Below, in pieces: positions 23,083-34,400 of a DNA stretch of 64,000 nucleotides (positions within the stretch are counted from its first letter, which is position 1; every line of letters begins with the position of its first letter). Under the pieces are notes generated by a model. The model saw only the letters and a program-made list of their open reading frames with translations, searched no databases and was not told the origin of the DNA. The DNA comes from Molanna angustata (Eukaryota > Arthropoda > Insecta > Trichoptera > Molannidae): positions 32,735,056 through 32,799,055 of the forward strand of contig OY754972.1 of assembly GCA_963576475.1 (NCBI GenBank), written 5' to 3'. A program made the position numbers and the translations under genes.

Positions 23083-24112
23083 CTAGTTGCATGTAACACA
23101 TGAGATCCAACTGTCGATAGCGATAGTATGTATAGTTGAAGAATATGTACCAAACTATAAACCCATAGATACAAATTATTGAATATTTTCAGATATTTTG
23201 TTTTCTATACAACATATGTAGGTATGTATGTCAAGATAGGATAGTATGGAAGAAGATCCTTTTTCCTACCCAGAATATGCAAATTGCATGATGGTATGTA
23301 TGTATGTTTGGAGATGAAGTAACAAACTATTAAGTCTTCTTACATATTGTGTATAGGCGACTGCCATACAAAATGTATGAAGCGATGTCGTCACTAAATT
23401 CAATTTTTAAAAAAATTGTTAAAAAAAAATTGAGATCTTCTACTACAATGTTAATATTTTTTATAGAAAATTAAATTATCTAGTTGGGGTGTTTCGGCTT
23501 TTTTCGATAATTGTAAAAGTTTTGGAAATATAGGCAGTTAAACTCATAAATTTATCATAAAAAAAATATTTTTCTTAATAAAAAATGTTTTAGAAACCCT
23601 GGAATTTTTTTGAAAAAACTAATTTGAGATTTTGTATTTGTCTATGTTTATACCAATTTTCAGCGTTCTACCGTTTATGGTTTCTGAGATATATGGAAAA
23701 ATAAAATAAAAATTCAAAAGTTGATAACCCCTGACTGAAACAAAAATTCAAAATTCCGAGTATAAAAGTTTTGTAGGCCTGTAACTGTTTATATATTCTG
23801 AAATTTTAGGCTCTGTAAATTGAGCGGATCAAAAGTTATAAGGGGGGGACGGACACACAGACACACACACACACAGACACACAGACACACACACAGACAC
23901 ACAGACACACGAAATGTTCTACTCCGAATTCTGAGTAAATCCGTGTATGGAACATATATGCTGCGAAGCCTCTAAGTTGGTGTTTTTTGACTTCAAAGTT
24001 GGAAAATCCATGAAAAAAGTAGACCTCTCCATACAATTCTCGCGTATTCTGGCTTGATACATTGTCGATATGTTAAGAGAACAAAGTTCTCCTGAACAAA
24101 TCGACAGTTGGA
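23083..24112 (-). mobile_element. Helitron-like copy B, full length
   Basis: Complete from CTAG (23083) to the 5'-TC (24111-24112), 1,030 bp. AC tract at about 23852-23909. Very close to copies A and C and to 10217-11256, so a recent burst is likely. Confidence 0.82.
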
Positions 24113-24167
24113 AAATTGTTAAAAAAAAATTGAGATCTTCTACTACAATGTTAATATTTTTTATAGA
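24113..24167 (-). mobile_element. Helitron-like internal shred between copies B and C
   Basis: Fifty-five bases of the conserved body (AATTGTTAAAAAAAAATTGAG...) without either end, joining copy B to copy C. Confidence 0.6.
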
Positions 24168-25213
24168 CTAGTTGCATGTAACACATGAGATCCAACTGTC
24201 GATTGCGATAGTATGTATAGTTGAAGAATATGTACCAAACTATAAACCCATAGATACAAATTATTGAATATTTTCAGATATTTTGTTTTTTATAGAACAT
24301 ATGTAGGTATGTATGTCAAGATAGGATAGTATGGAGGAAGATCCTTTTTCCTACCCAGAATATGCAAATAGCATGATGGTATGTATGTATGTTTGGAGAT
24401 GAAATATCAAACTATTAAGTCTTCTTACATATTGTGTATAGGCGACTGCCATACAAAATGTATGAAGCGATGTCGTCACTAAATTCAATTTTTAAAAAAA
24501 TTGTTAAAAAAAAATTGAGATCTTCTGCTACAATGTTAATATTTTTTATAGAAAATTAAATTATCTAGTTGGGGTGTTTCGGCTTTTTTCGATAATTGTA
24601 AAAGTTTTGGAAATATAGGCAGTTAAACTCATAAATTTATCATAAAAAAAATATTTTTCTTAATAAAAAATGTTTGAGAAACCCTGGAATTTTTTTGAAA
24701 AAACTCATTTGAGATTTTGTATTTGTCTATGTTTGTACCAATTTTCAGCGTTCTAGCGTTTATGGTTTCTGAGATATATGGAAAAATAAAATAAAAATTC
24801 AAAAGTTGATAACCCCTGACTGAAACAAAAATTTAAAATTCCTAGTATAAAAGTTTTGTAGGCCTGTAACTGTTTATATATTCTGAAATTTTAGGCTCTG
24901 TAAATTGAGCGGATCAAAAGTTATAAGGGGGGGACGGACACACAGACACACACACACACAGACACACAGACACACACACAGACACACAGACACACACACA
25001 CACAGACACACGAAATGTTCTACTCCGAATTCTGAGTAAATCCGTGTATGGAACATATATGCTGCGAAGCCTCTAAGTTGGTGTTTTTTGACTTCAAAGT
25101 TGGAAAAGCCGTGAAAAAAGTAGACCTCTCCATACAATTCTCGCGTATTCTGGCTTGATACATTGTCGATATGTTAAGAGAACAAAGTTCTCCTGAACAA
25201 ATCGACAGTTGGA
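24168..25213 (-). mobile_element. Helitron-like copy C, full length
   Basis: CTAG at 24168-24171, AC tract about 24937-25010, 5' end at 25213. The stem-loop and subterminal inverted repeat are both present. It is 1,046 bp. Confidence 0.82.
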
Positions 25214-25250
25214 AGAGAACAAAGTTCTCCTGAACAAATCGACAGTTGGA

Positions 25251-25504
25251 ATACACAAATCGTCTTAGAACACATATATTACATATAGTAGTGATATGCA
25301 GTTTACGATACCATGACGTCACCGTCAGGGTCGGCAGCCGCCATGATACTACAAGCTTTTTTTGGCGTAAATGTCAAATTTGATTTTAAAATGGCGATTT
25401 TTGCTACTAAACCTTTATTTTATGTAGAAATGTATATATATTTGAAAACAGTGAATGCGTAACAACATCGTGAGATAGTTTTTCAAAATTAGTCATCATG
25501 CCTA
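25251..25504 (-). repeat. Right end of the composite segment
   Basis: On the minus strand it starts TAGGCATGATGAC and carries GCCATTTTAAAATC..., CATGGCGGC and GACGTCA, echoing the repeat at 19542 in inverted direction. No coding. Confidence 0.45.
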
Positions 25505-26218
25505 TTCTCGCGTATTCTGGCTTGATACATTGTCGATATGTTAAGAGAACAAAGTTCTCCTGAACAAATCGACAGTTGGATTAAATTATCTAGTTGGGGT
25601 GTTTCGGCTTTTTTCGATATTTTAAAAAAAAATGGAAATATAGGAAGTTAAACTCATAAATTTATCATAAAAAAAATACTTTTCTTAATAAAAAATGTTT
25701 GAGAAACCCTGGAATTTTTTTGAAAAAACTCATTTGAGATTTTGTATTTGTCTATGTTTATACCAATTTTCAGCGTTCTAGCTTTTATGGTTTCTGAGAT
25801 ATAGGGAAAAATAAAATAAAAATTCAAAAGTTGATAACCCCTGACTGAAACAAAAATTCAAAATTCCGAGTATAAAAGTTTTGTAGGCCTGTAACTGTTT
25901 ATATATTATGAAATTTTAGGCTCTGTAAATTGAGCGGATCAAAAGTTATAAGGGGGGGACGAACACACACACACACAGACATACACACACACAGACACAC
26001 ACACACACAGACACACGAAATGTTCTACTCCGAATTCTGAGTAAATCCGTGTATGGAACATATATGCTGCGAAGCCTCTAAGTTGGTGTTTTTTGACTTC
26101 AAAGTTGGAAAAGCCGTGAAAAAAGTAGACCTCTCCATACAATTCTCGCGTATTCTGGCTTGATACATTGTCGATATGTTAAGAGAACAAAGTTCTCCTG
26201 AACAAATCGACAGTTGGA
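25505..26218 (-). mobile_element. Helitron-like 5' pieces (two copies)
   Basis: 25505-25580 is the 5' tip of the copy at 18547-19541. 25581-26218 is the body and 5' end of an outer copy whose 3' part is probably 18221-18546. AC tract at about 25964-26017. Confidence 0.65.
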
Positions 26219-26651
26219 AAATCCGTGTATGGAACATATATGCTGCGAAGCCTCTAAGTTGGTGTTTTTTGACTTCAAAGTTGGAAAAGCCGTGAAAAAA
26301 GTAGACCTCTCCATACAATCTCGCGTATTCTGGCTTGATACATTGTCGATATGTTAAGAGAACAAAGTTCTCCTGAACAAATCGACATTCTGAAATTTTG
26401 GGCTTTGTAAATTGAGCGGATCAAAAGTTATAAGGGACGGACGGACACACACCGACAGACACACTTAATGTTCTACTCCGAATTCTGAGTAAATCCATAT
26501 ATGGAACATATATGCTGCGAAGTTGGTGTTTTTTGATGTTGGAAAAACCGTGAAAAATGTAGACCGTGCACACAAATGTCATCTATCCTGGCTTAAAACT
26601 TCGTCGATTTGTTAAGAGAAGAAAGTTCTTTTGAACAAATCGACAGTTGGA
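26219..26651 (-). mobile_element. Helitron-like 5' fragments, tandem
   Basis: Two partial 5' ends. 26219-26385 repeats the ATATATGCTGCGAAG to AATCGACA part. 26386-26651 is an older, diverged copy ending TCGACAGTTGGA. Confidence 0.65.
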
Positions 26652-26930
26652 ATAGGGACAGAATGTGTATATTGCACCGCTGGCGTATCTTGGGCTAACA
26701 AAGAAGATTGCGGTAATATGATATACATATGATAAAAAATTTTCAAGCCAAAGATGAATCTGATACATATATAATCAAGACGTTCAAGTTTATTGAGATG
26801 CACTTTATTTGTATCCAAATACGGCATAATCGAGCAATGGAAGAAGAAGTGATAGATCTATTTACAACGGAATTGATGGAAGTTTTTAAGTTTATTGAGT
26901 GAATGTATTCTTCTCTGGTTTCATTCCTGG
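26652..26930 (-). pseudogene. LINE ORF2 C-terminal fragment
   Basis: The minus-strand frame near 26827-26700 reads MPYLDTNKVHLNKLERL then CIRFIFGLK, the thumb region after the RT of Jockey/R1-type LINEs. The same family is seen at 53110-53570. Frames are broken. Confidence 0.5.
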
Positions 26931-27236
26931 GATTATTTTGCAGCAATTTCTTCATCCCATTCTTCCATTCTTACATACCTGTCTTGTGCGGCTCTTTTGA
27001 AATCAACATAATTGAGCAGCGCATACTAGTAGATCTACCAGCAGGTACTTTAGATACTCTCGGCGTGGGGCTTGTCCCCTCGGTCATACCATCCATTATT
27101 TATTTATTTATTTATTTGGGAAGCCAACAGCTCATTTACATTTTTTATGAGCTTTTATAATACAAATTTTTAACATAGAATTCAGAGCCAATAACAAGCT
27201 TTCCATCAATAACAAGAAATTACTGTAAACAACTCA
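26931..27236. other. Region with no recognised gene
   Basis: Includes a (TTTA)n run at about 27098-27118. Possibly more LINE debris, but not supportable. Confidence 0.4.
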
Positions 27237-27271
27237 TGTTACACACACACACACACACACACACCCTCACA

Positions 27272-27358
<87 letters not shown>

Positions 27359-27400
27359 ACACACACACACACAGACACACACACACACACAGACACACAG

Positions 27401-27431
<31 letters not shown>

Positions 27432-27635
27432 CGAAATGTTCTACTCCGAAATCCACAAGTAAATCCGTATATGGAACATATATGCTGCGAAGCCTCTAAG
27501 TTGGTGTTTTTTGACTTTAAAGTTGAAAAAGCCGTGAAAAAAGTAGACCGTGCATACAATTCTCGCGTATCCTGGCTTGAAACATTGTCGATATGTTAAG
27601 GGAACAAAGTTCTCCTGAACAAATCGACAGTTGGA
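27237..27635 (-). mobile_element. Helitron-like 5' fragment with long AC tract
   Basis: About 190 bp of (AC)n with AGAC and CCC interruptions (27241-27430), then the conserved 5' third ending TCGACAGTTGGA at 27635. The body and 3' end are absent. Confidence 0.75.
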
Positions 27636-27639
27636 ATAA

Positions 27640-28205
27640 ACATGCAATTTATTTTGATTTTTGTACCTACTACCTTGTATGCTTTAATTTATTTTAATTT
27701 TGTACCTACTACCTTGTATGCTTTAATTTATTTTAATTTTGTACCTACTACCTTGTATGCTTTAATTTATTTTGATTTTTGTACCTACTACCTTGTATGC
27801 TTTAATTTATTTTAATTTTGTACCTACTACCTTGTATGCTTTAATTTATTTTGATTTTTGTACCATGTATGCTTTAATTTATTTTAATTGTTGTACCTAC
27901 TACCTTGTATGTTTTAATTTATTTTGATTTTTGTACCTTGTTTGCTTTAATTTATTTTAATTGTTGTACCTACTACCTTGTATGTTTTAATTTATTTTGA
28001 TTTTTGTACCTTGTATGCTTTAATTTATTTTAATTGTTGTACCTACTACCTTGTATGTTTTAATTTATTTTGATTTTTGTACCTTGTATGCTTTAATTTA
28101 TTTTAATTGTTGTACCTACTACCTTGTATGTTTTTGTTTTATTTTAATTTTTGTACTTTAAAATTTGAAATGTTATACACAGTGATGTAATTATTTTTTA
28201 AGATT
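27640..28205. repeat. Tandem repeat, about 39-60 bp units
   Basis: Units built from TGTACCTACTACCTTGTATG and CTTTAATTTATTTTAATTT. The shortest period is 39 bp; later units combine a short and a long version. The last 155 bp (28051-28205) recur at 28626-28780. Confidence 0.85.
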
Positions 28206-28625
28206 CTTCTTCTTCTTCTTCGATGGCGCTACAGCCCAAGTCGAGCCTTGGCCTCCTTCAACTTCTGCCTCCAACCCCGTCTGTCCTCAGCTGCCGTCCT
28301 CCAGTTTGTAATGCTTAGGAGCTGTACCGCATCCCTCCTCACCTCGTCCTGCCATCGCAACCTGGGTCTTCCTATCTTCCTTTTTTCCTCCTGGATGATC
28401 AGTCATAATTCTCTTGGGAATTCGCATATTTGGCATTCTCTGAACATGTCCAGCCCATCTCAATCTCGATAGTCTTATATATGTTGAGATACTGGGTGTT
28501 TCATATATTCTGGACAGTTCATCGTTTTGCCTTATACGCCACTCTTCCCCATCCTTCACTGGTCCACATATGCGGCGGAGAACTTTCCTCTCAAATATGT
28601 ACATCCAAAGCTTCAGCAGATTTTA
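28206..28625 (-). mobile_element. 5'-truncated RTE-like LINE end between 155-bp direct repeats
   Basis: The minus-strand frame (28604-28287 and onward) has the C-terminal signature of RTE-related LINEs: FERKVLRRICGP, then RLSRLRWAGHVQRMP and IPKRIM. The 3' tail on the minus strand is (GAA)n (plus-strand CTTCTTCTTCTTCTTC at 28206). Both sides carry the same 155 bp. Confidence 0.7.
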
Positions 28626-28780
28626 TTGTATGTTTTAATTTATTTTGATTTTTGTACCTTGTATGCTTTAATTTATTTTAATTGTTGTACCTACTACCTT
28701 GTATGTTTTTGTTTTATTTTAATTTTTGTACTTTAAAATTTGAAATGTTATACACAGTGATGTAATTATTTTTTAAGATT
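28626..28780. repeat. 155-bp direct repeat, second copy
   Basis: Matches 28051-28205 from TTGTATGTTTTAATT to TTTTTAAGATT. Together they flank the LINE end. Confidence 0.8.
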
Positions 28781-28950
28781 AATCGTGTAAAATAATTGTA
28801 GGTTTAATATTTTATTTTACCTAAATAAATAAAATTAAATAAAAAATAAAATAGTTCACATACTTAATAAATAACTTGAATCTCTTTCCCATTCCCTCCT
28901 TCTCCCATCCTCACCCAATCCTTTCTTCTCACCACCTACATCAAATAAGT

Positions 28951-29136
28951 CTTCTTCTTCTTCTCTTCTTCTGCTTTAGTTAGGACTGTGTCCTGTTATT
29001 CTCGGAGCCTGCTCTTGTGAAGTGGACGTCCAGCTATCCTTCCATCGTTTGGGTGGTCTTCCAGGGGGTCTGCAATTTGTTATCTCCCCATCCGCTGCCA
29101 TCCTCACCACTCGATCCGAACCCGCTCTCCCCACAT
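28951..29136 (-). mobile_element. Short LINE 3' end with 11-bp target duplication
   Basis: ATCAAATAAGT stands on both sides (28940-28950 and 29137-29147). The insert has a minus-strand (GAA)n-rich tail and a short coding relic, RPPGRPPKRWKDSW, typical of LINE C-termini. Confidence 0.65.
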
Positions 29137-29325
29137 ATCAAATAAGTAACGCAAATTATTATTAGTTTTTATTCCTTTATTGGAATATTTATAATTGGTA
29201 GGTACCTATAATTAACCATTATATTTACTTTATATTTTTTATTTTATTTTTATTTATTGTAATACTGTTAATATTCCCAAATAAGAATTAAATAAAATAT
29301 ATGAATAACCTCATTTTATAGTATA
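29137..29325. other. AT-rich spacer
   Basis: No gene or repeat structure seen. Confidence 0.4.
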
Positions 29326-29690
29326 TCATCATCATCAGTGGCTCCACAGCCCAGGATGGGCCTTGGCCTCCTCAGGAAATCATCTTCATTGCACTCTGTC
29401 CATGGCTTTTTCTCCCCAATTCCACACACTGGCTATCTGAAGGTCCTTCTCGACTCCATCCATCCATCGTAGTTTCGGCCTTCCCACACCTCTTCTTCCC
29501 TCCGGACGTGATGTGAGAATTCTTTTTGGTATCTGATCATCTTCCATATGGTGCACGTGTCCAAACCAGCGGAGCCTCCCTATTTTTATCGTTTGGACGA
29601 TACTTGGTTCCTTGAATAAGCTCTGTAGTTCATGGTTGTACCTGATTCTCCACGTGCCTTGATCGTAGAGGTATTTGAGTAGGCCCTTGA
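29326..29690 (-). mobile_element. 5'-truncated LINE 3' end (RTE-like C-terminus)
   Basis: The minus-strand frame reads TWRIRYNHELQSLFKEP, then RLRWFGHVHHMEDDQIPKRIL and RGVGRPKLRWMDGVEKDL, the C-terminal region of RTE-related LINEs. The tail is (GAT)n (plus-strand ATCATCATCATC at 29326). It is fused to the L2 relic, so a 468-bp frame here is a chimera. Confidence 0.65.
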
Positions 29691-31457
29691 GAGTTTTAAC
29701 CTTGAGAGTATCGGGTGTTGGGTCGTCATATACTGTATAGAAAACATCAGCGAATATAATGTCTAAGACGGAATTGGACAGCCTGTTTTTGTATTTCATG
29801 ACTCGTGGATAGTCATTAATGTCGTTTTTAAGAGATTTTGTGAATTTATACAAGTTGATTGAGTATTTAGGTAAGTTTTCTTCTATATTAGATAAAAATT
29901 GCGCTTTTAATTATCCAGACAAGATTTTACAGTCTCTTCTTGTATTGCTAAATAGCATATAGTCGTTTATGCTCCTTGTTTCCTTATACAGTTTGTGATA
30001 ATATTTTTTTAGACGTATTAAATATTTTAGTTCCTTTGAGTACCACCCAGGATATGAGGACTTCATAACCTCCCTCAAGGGTATGTGTGTGGACATTAAG
30101 GAATCCATGATATTATAAAAACTCTCAACAACATAATTTACATAAACACTTTTAGTAAGAAAGGTCCAGTCAATAGCAGAGAGATCATCAACAACCTTAG
30201 CATAATCACATTTGTTAAAAAACGTTTATATTGTTTGCAGGGGGTTGAGTATTCGGCACATATCTTTAACTTAATGTCAAGTGGGGGATGATGAGGATCA
30301 GCTGGCAAGAATTCATCAATAGATCTATCAACGTTCACATTTTTTGCGTTTGTAAATACCAAGTCAAGTAATTTTGAGTTGTGATTGAATACATCATTGT
30401 GTTGCTCAAAACCAAGATATGAGGTATGTTAAGTATTTCAATCTCATTTTCGTTGCCACGCGGATTAGATTGAACTCTGCGCTACTGTAAGTGAGGAAGA
30501 TTGTAATCACCTACTATAAGTACTTGTGCATCTGTATGTTTGAACCTAATTTTTTCCAGGTCCTCACAGTGATGCACATAAATCGTATTGTCTGAGGAAG
30601 GGGGGATATACACGCAACATAGGATCAAGCTATGTGATGGGAAATCAATTTTAGCAAATAATTGCTCAACATCTTTGTGTGTACATTTTTAAATGGATGA
30701 CCTAAATCTTTTGGCGATCCCCAGCAGAACTCCACCGCCCCTACTTCTGTCACTATTGGAAACACAACGATCTTTACAATATATGTATATTAAAGTTGTC
30801 AAACCCAAGTTCACCATTATAAATTGATTTTGATAACCATGTCTCTGTGAAAATGACTATATCAGCGCAAGATGAATTAGAGGAGTCTTAGAATGTCCAA
30901 TTTAGTATTAAGACCTCGAACATTTTGGTAATATATATTTAAATTTATGACTCTATTTAGTTTTTTCGCAGTTGAACTATTTTCGGTACAAAGTTATTTT
31001 ATTCCTATATTTTCTTCACCGTTATTTTTTCTCGATTCCAGTTCCTTCCACAAATCACTGATTTGTTTCCTTTGCGATTGAGTCAGATCTCGATTGATTT
31101 TTATGTCATCTCGTAGAGTATGTCGGTAAGTGAAAATTGAATTGACCTGTCTGGCATCCTCAAACTCCACCTTAATGGGTCTCGTTTTGAGCCCAACTTG
31201 ATAATTTAAAGTTCTCAGATTCATTCAGCTGCTCTAAGACTGATCCCACTCTGTAAACGTCCTCCTGCATGCCATTAAATGAAAATTATTACATTTTTAG
31301 ATCTTGTTCTTCTTTCCTCGATCTCACCCACTGTTTCCTCTACCAAAGAAGCCGTACACGACTGTATGTATATTTGGGAAGCCTTTGTGGAGACAGTATT
31401 CTTTAGAGCCGACCACTCACCTTCCATGTTCGCCATTGAAGCCGCCATCTGGCTATT
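29691..31457 (-). pseudogene. Old LINE L2: ORF1 C-terminal part and ORF2 endonuclease
   Basis: In coding order: ORF1 after the RTE insertion (MANMEGEWSALKNTV, SKNVIIF, then KVEFEDARQVNSIF and LTQSQRKQISDLW to a stop at 30994), then a badly broken endonuclease (near 30362-30138: MVFTNAKNVNVDRS, DPHHPPLDIKLK) and the linker before the RT (30108-29911 and 29853-29700, KKYYHKLYKETRS). ORF1 matches the L1-like ORF1 fold of CR1/Jockey elements. No RT survives. Confidence 0.7.
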
Positions 31458-34400
31458 CTTTCTTTCTTCTTCTTTCTTCTTCAGCCCTCTGTCTTCCACT
31501 GCTGGATATAGGCCTCTTCCATGTTCTTCCACTTCCTTCTATCGTTTGCTGCTTGCAGCCAATTTCTACCCCCCACAGCGGCTATGTCGTCAGACCATCT
31601 TTTTTGAGGTCTTCCGACGCCTCTCTTACTTTCCCAAGGTCTCCATCTCAATATTTTAGGGGTCCATCTTGCGGGTTCCTGTCTAGCAATATGTCCCGCC
31701 CATTGCCATTTCAATGTAGCTACGCGATCCATGACGTCCGCTACTCTGGTCCTTTTCCTAATTTCCTCATTTCTTATTCTGTCTCTTAGGCTTATACCAA
31801 GCATGGATCTTTCCATGGATCGCTGTGTGCATTTGAGTTTTTCTACATTTCTTTTTTTAAGGGCCATGGTCTCCAATGCATATGTAGTCACTGGCAGTAT
31901 ACATGATTCATATGTTTTTCTTTTCAGACAGATCGGAATCTCTTTATCTTCTAGAATGTGTCTAAGTTTGTTAAAAGCTGCCCAACTCATTCCTATTCTT
32001 CTTGGCAGTTCCGCTGTTTGGTTTTCTTTGCCCAGTTTTATCTTGTGTCCAAGATATATGTATTCATCCACTATTTCGAGATTTTTATTGTTAACAGTGA
32101 TGATTTTGTTTTCTGGACTTATAATTTTCGTTTTTGCTATGTTCATACTTAGACCAATCTTGCTAGAAGCCTCATGCAATTCATTAATCATTTGACTTAA
32201 TTCATCAATGCTCTCACCTACAACAACTATGTCATCAGCGAATCTTAGGTGACTCAAATATGTGCCATCTATCTTCACCCCTTTGTTATCCCAGTTGAGG
32301 GTTTTAAATACATCTTCTAGGGCTAGCGTGAATAGCTTTGGCGAAATTGTGTCACCTTGTCGCACACCTTTTTGAATTTTTATTTTTTCAGTTTTAGTGT
32401 CGTCATCGATAACAACAGTCATAGTTGCATTTTCATATATAAAGTTTATTAGTTGTATATACCTGGAATCTATTCTTGCATTTTGGAGTGCCTCGATAAT
32501 TGCCCATTTTTCAACTGAATCAAACGCTTTTTGGTAGTCAACAAAAGCTAGATGTATAGGTATGTTATACTCTGTTGTCTTCTCTATGAGTAGTCTTAAT
32601 GTCTGAATGTGATCTCTGGTTCCAAAACTTTTGCGAAAACCAGCTTGCTCTACGGGTTGATAACTATCAAATTTCAGGGTTAAGCGATTTGTTACTATTT
32701 TTGTTAGCAACTTATACAGGTGGGAAAGCAGGCTAATGGGTCGATAGTTTTCTAAGTTATCGCTGTCTCCTTTTTTAAATAATATTTTTACTTCAGCGTT
32801 TTGCCAGCCATTAGGTATCCTGCCTTGTTCTAGGCATTTGTTCAATAATATTTTTATAGCTTCTATCAACTTTCTCCCCCCTAACTTTAGCATATCACTT
32901 GTTATCTGATCATCACCTGGAGCTTTGTTACTTTTCATTTGCTTTAAGGCATTTTCAATTTCGTTAATTTCCACATCTGGTAAATCTTCTGACCCTACGT
33001 TCATTATACATTTTTGGTTTTCTTCGTGATGAATATGTGATGTGTAAAGTTTTGAGTAAAAATTTTCAACGGTTTTGCATATAGAATGCTTGTCTCTTAC
33101 GACAATTCCATTTTGATCCTTAATTTTAGTTATGTTATGGTTGCCGCGAGATTCTATTCCTTTTAAGACTTTCATATTTTTGTTATTTTCTATTGTTTCT
33201 ATTATGAGTTTTGTATTATATCTTCTAATGTCTTTCCTTATCTCTTTTCTGATATTTTTGTTTAGGAGCTTATAATGATCTGAATCCCTATCGAGAGTTT
33301 TGCGTTCTTCAAGTAACTTGAGAGTGTCATTTGATAGTTTAGTAATATTTTTCTTTTGTCTGTATGAAATCTTTTTAACAGCTGTTTGAATAGTTGAGGC
33401 GATTTTGTCGTTAAGAGTGTCCAGTTCTGTTTGTTCGAGTTCCCTCTTCCCTTCCATCTTATTTTCCACCGTTTCTTGAAAAATGTTTTTATTTCTAGTT
33501 ATTATATCTAATGTAGGTAATTTATGGATTTTTCTTCCTATCAAAGCTTTTCTTTCCATTTTGGTATTTATTCTGAAGAGTGCTCTAACCAGTCTGTGGT
33601 CGCTGCCTGTGTCAAAATTGTTTAGTACTGAGACATTCTTACAATATTTCCTCTCATCTGTGAGTATATAATCTATCTCGTTTTTGATTTTGCCATCCGG
33701 GCTTCTCCACGTCCATCTTCTTTGTTTTTGTTTTTTATAGAAGGTGTTTAAGCAGTACAGCTCCTCTTTACGTAAATAATCCAGCAACATTTCTCCTCTT
33801 TCGTTTCTATTACCTAGTCCAAACTGTCCTATATTATGTGGATCTCCTTGATTCTTTTCGCCAATTTTGGCATTGAAGTCACCAGTTATAACAACTAGCT
33901 TGGCTTTTTCAGATCTTTTGGCTTTTGTAATGTCTTCGTAGAGCTGCTCGACTTCTTCGTCGTCAGAGGCGCTTGTAGGAGCATATGCATGGATGATTTG
34001 TATATTAAATTTTTGATTCAGTTTTATTAAGATGTAGATGACTCTGTGAGATATGCTAGTCATTTTTGTTACATAACTTTTTAGAGATCTATTTATTAAA
34101 ATTGCTATTCCTCCTACTGAGGAGTCTACATTGTTTCTATAGAGGAGGTGTCCAGATGGTAGGGTTACTGCTTCTTCTCCTCTTTGTCTCGTTTCACAAA
34201 TACCCAGCACATCCCATTTTATATTTTTCAATTCATATTCTAATCTTATTTGATCTTCTTCTAGTCTTAGAGTTCTAGTGTTGTATGTCGCAATATAGAT
34301 GTTATTTTTTCTTTCCGAACTTTTGCCCCCCCCAGAATCCGTGGGGCAGACCATTGGGACGGTGCGAGATTCTGAACGGTGCGTTCTACTCGCCTGGGGT

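Larger units (their letters stand above)
19542..25504. mobile_element. Composite segment with 13-bp inverted ends
   Basis: Left end TAGGCGTGATGAC and right end GTCATCATGCCTA are inverted repeats with two mismatches. Both ends interrupt one Helitron-like copy. Inside are two related repeats, an inverted-repeat element and a nested set of Helitron-like copies. No transposase frame is visible. A TA or longer duplication cannot be shown, because the uninterrupted copies read ACAATTCTC. It could be one TIR element swollen by insertions, or two related MITEs with the material between them. Confidence 0.45.

Noticed and set aside
27220..27559. Cys-Val and His-Thr repeat proteins, here and at 45220-45559 and 57682-57999
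   Set aside because: They are translations of AC/GT microsatellites inside Helitron-like elements.
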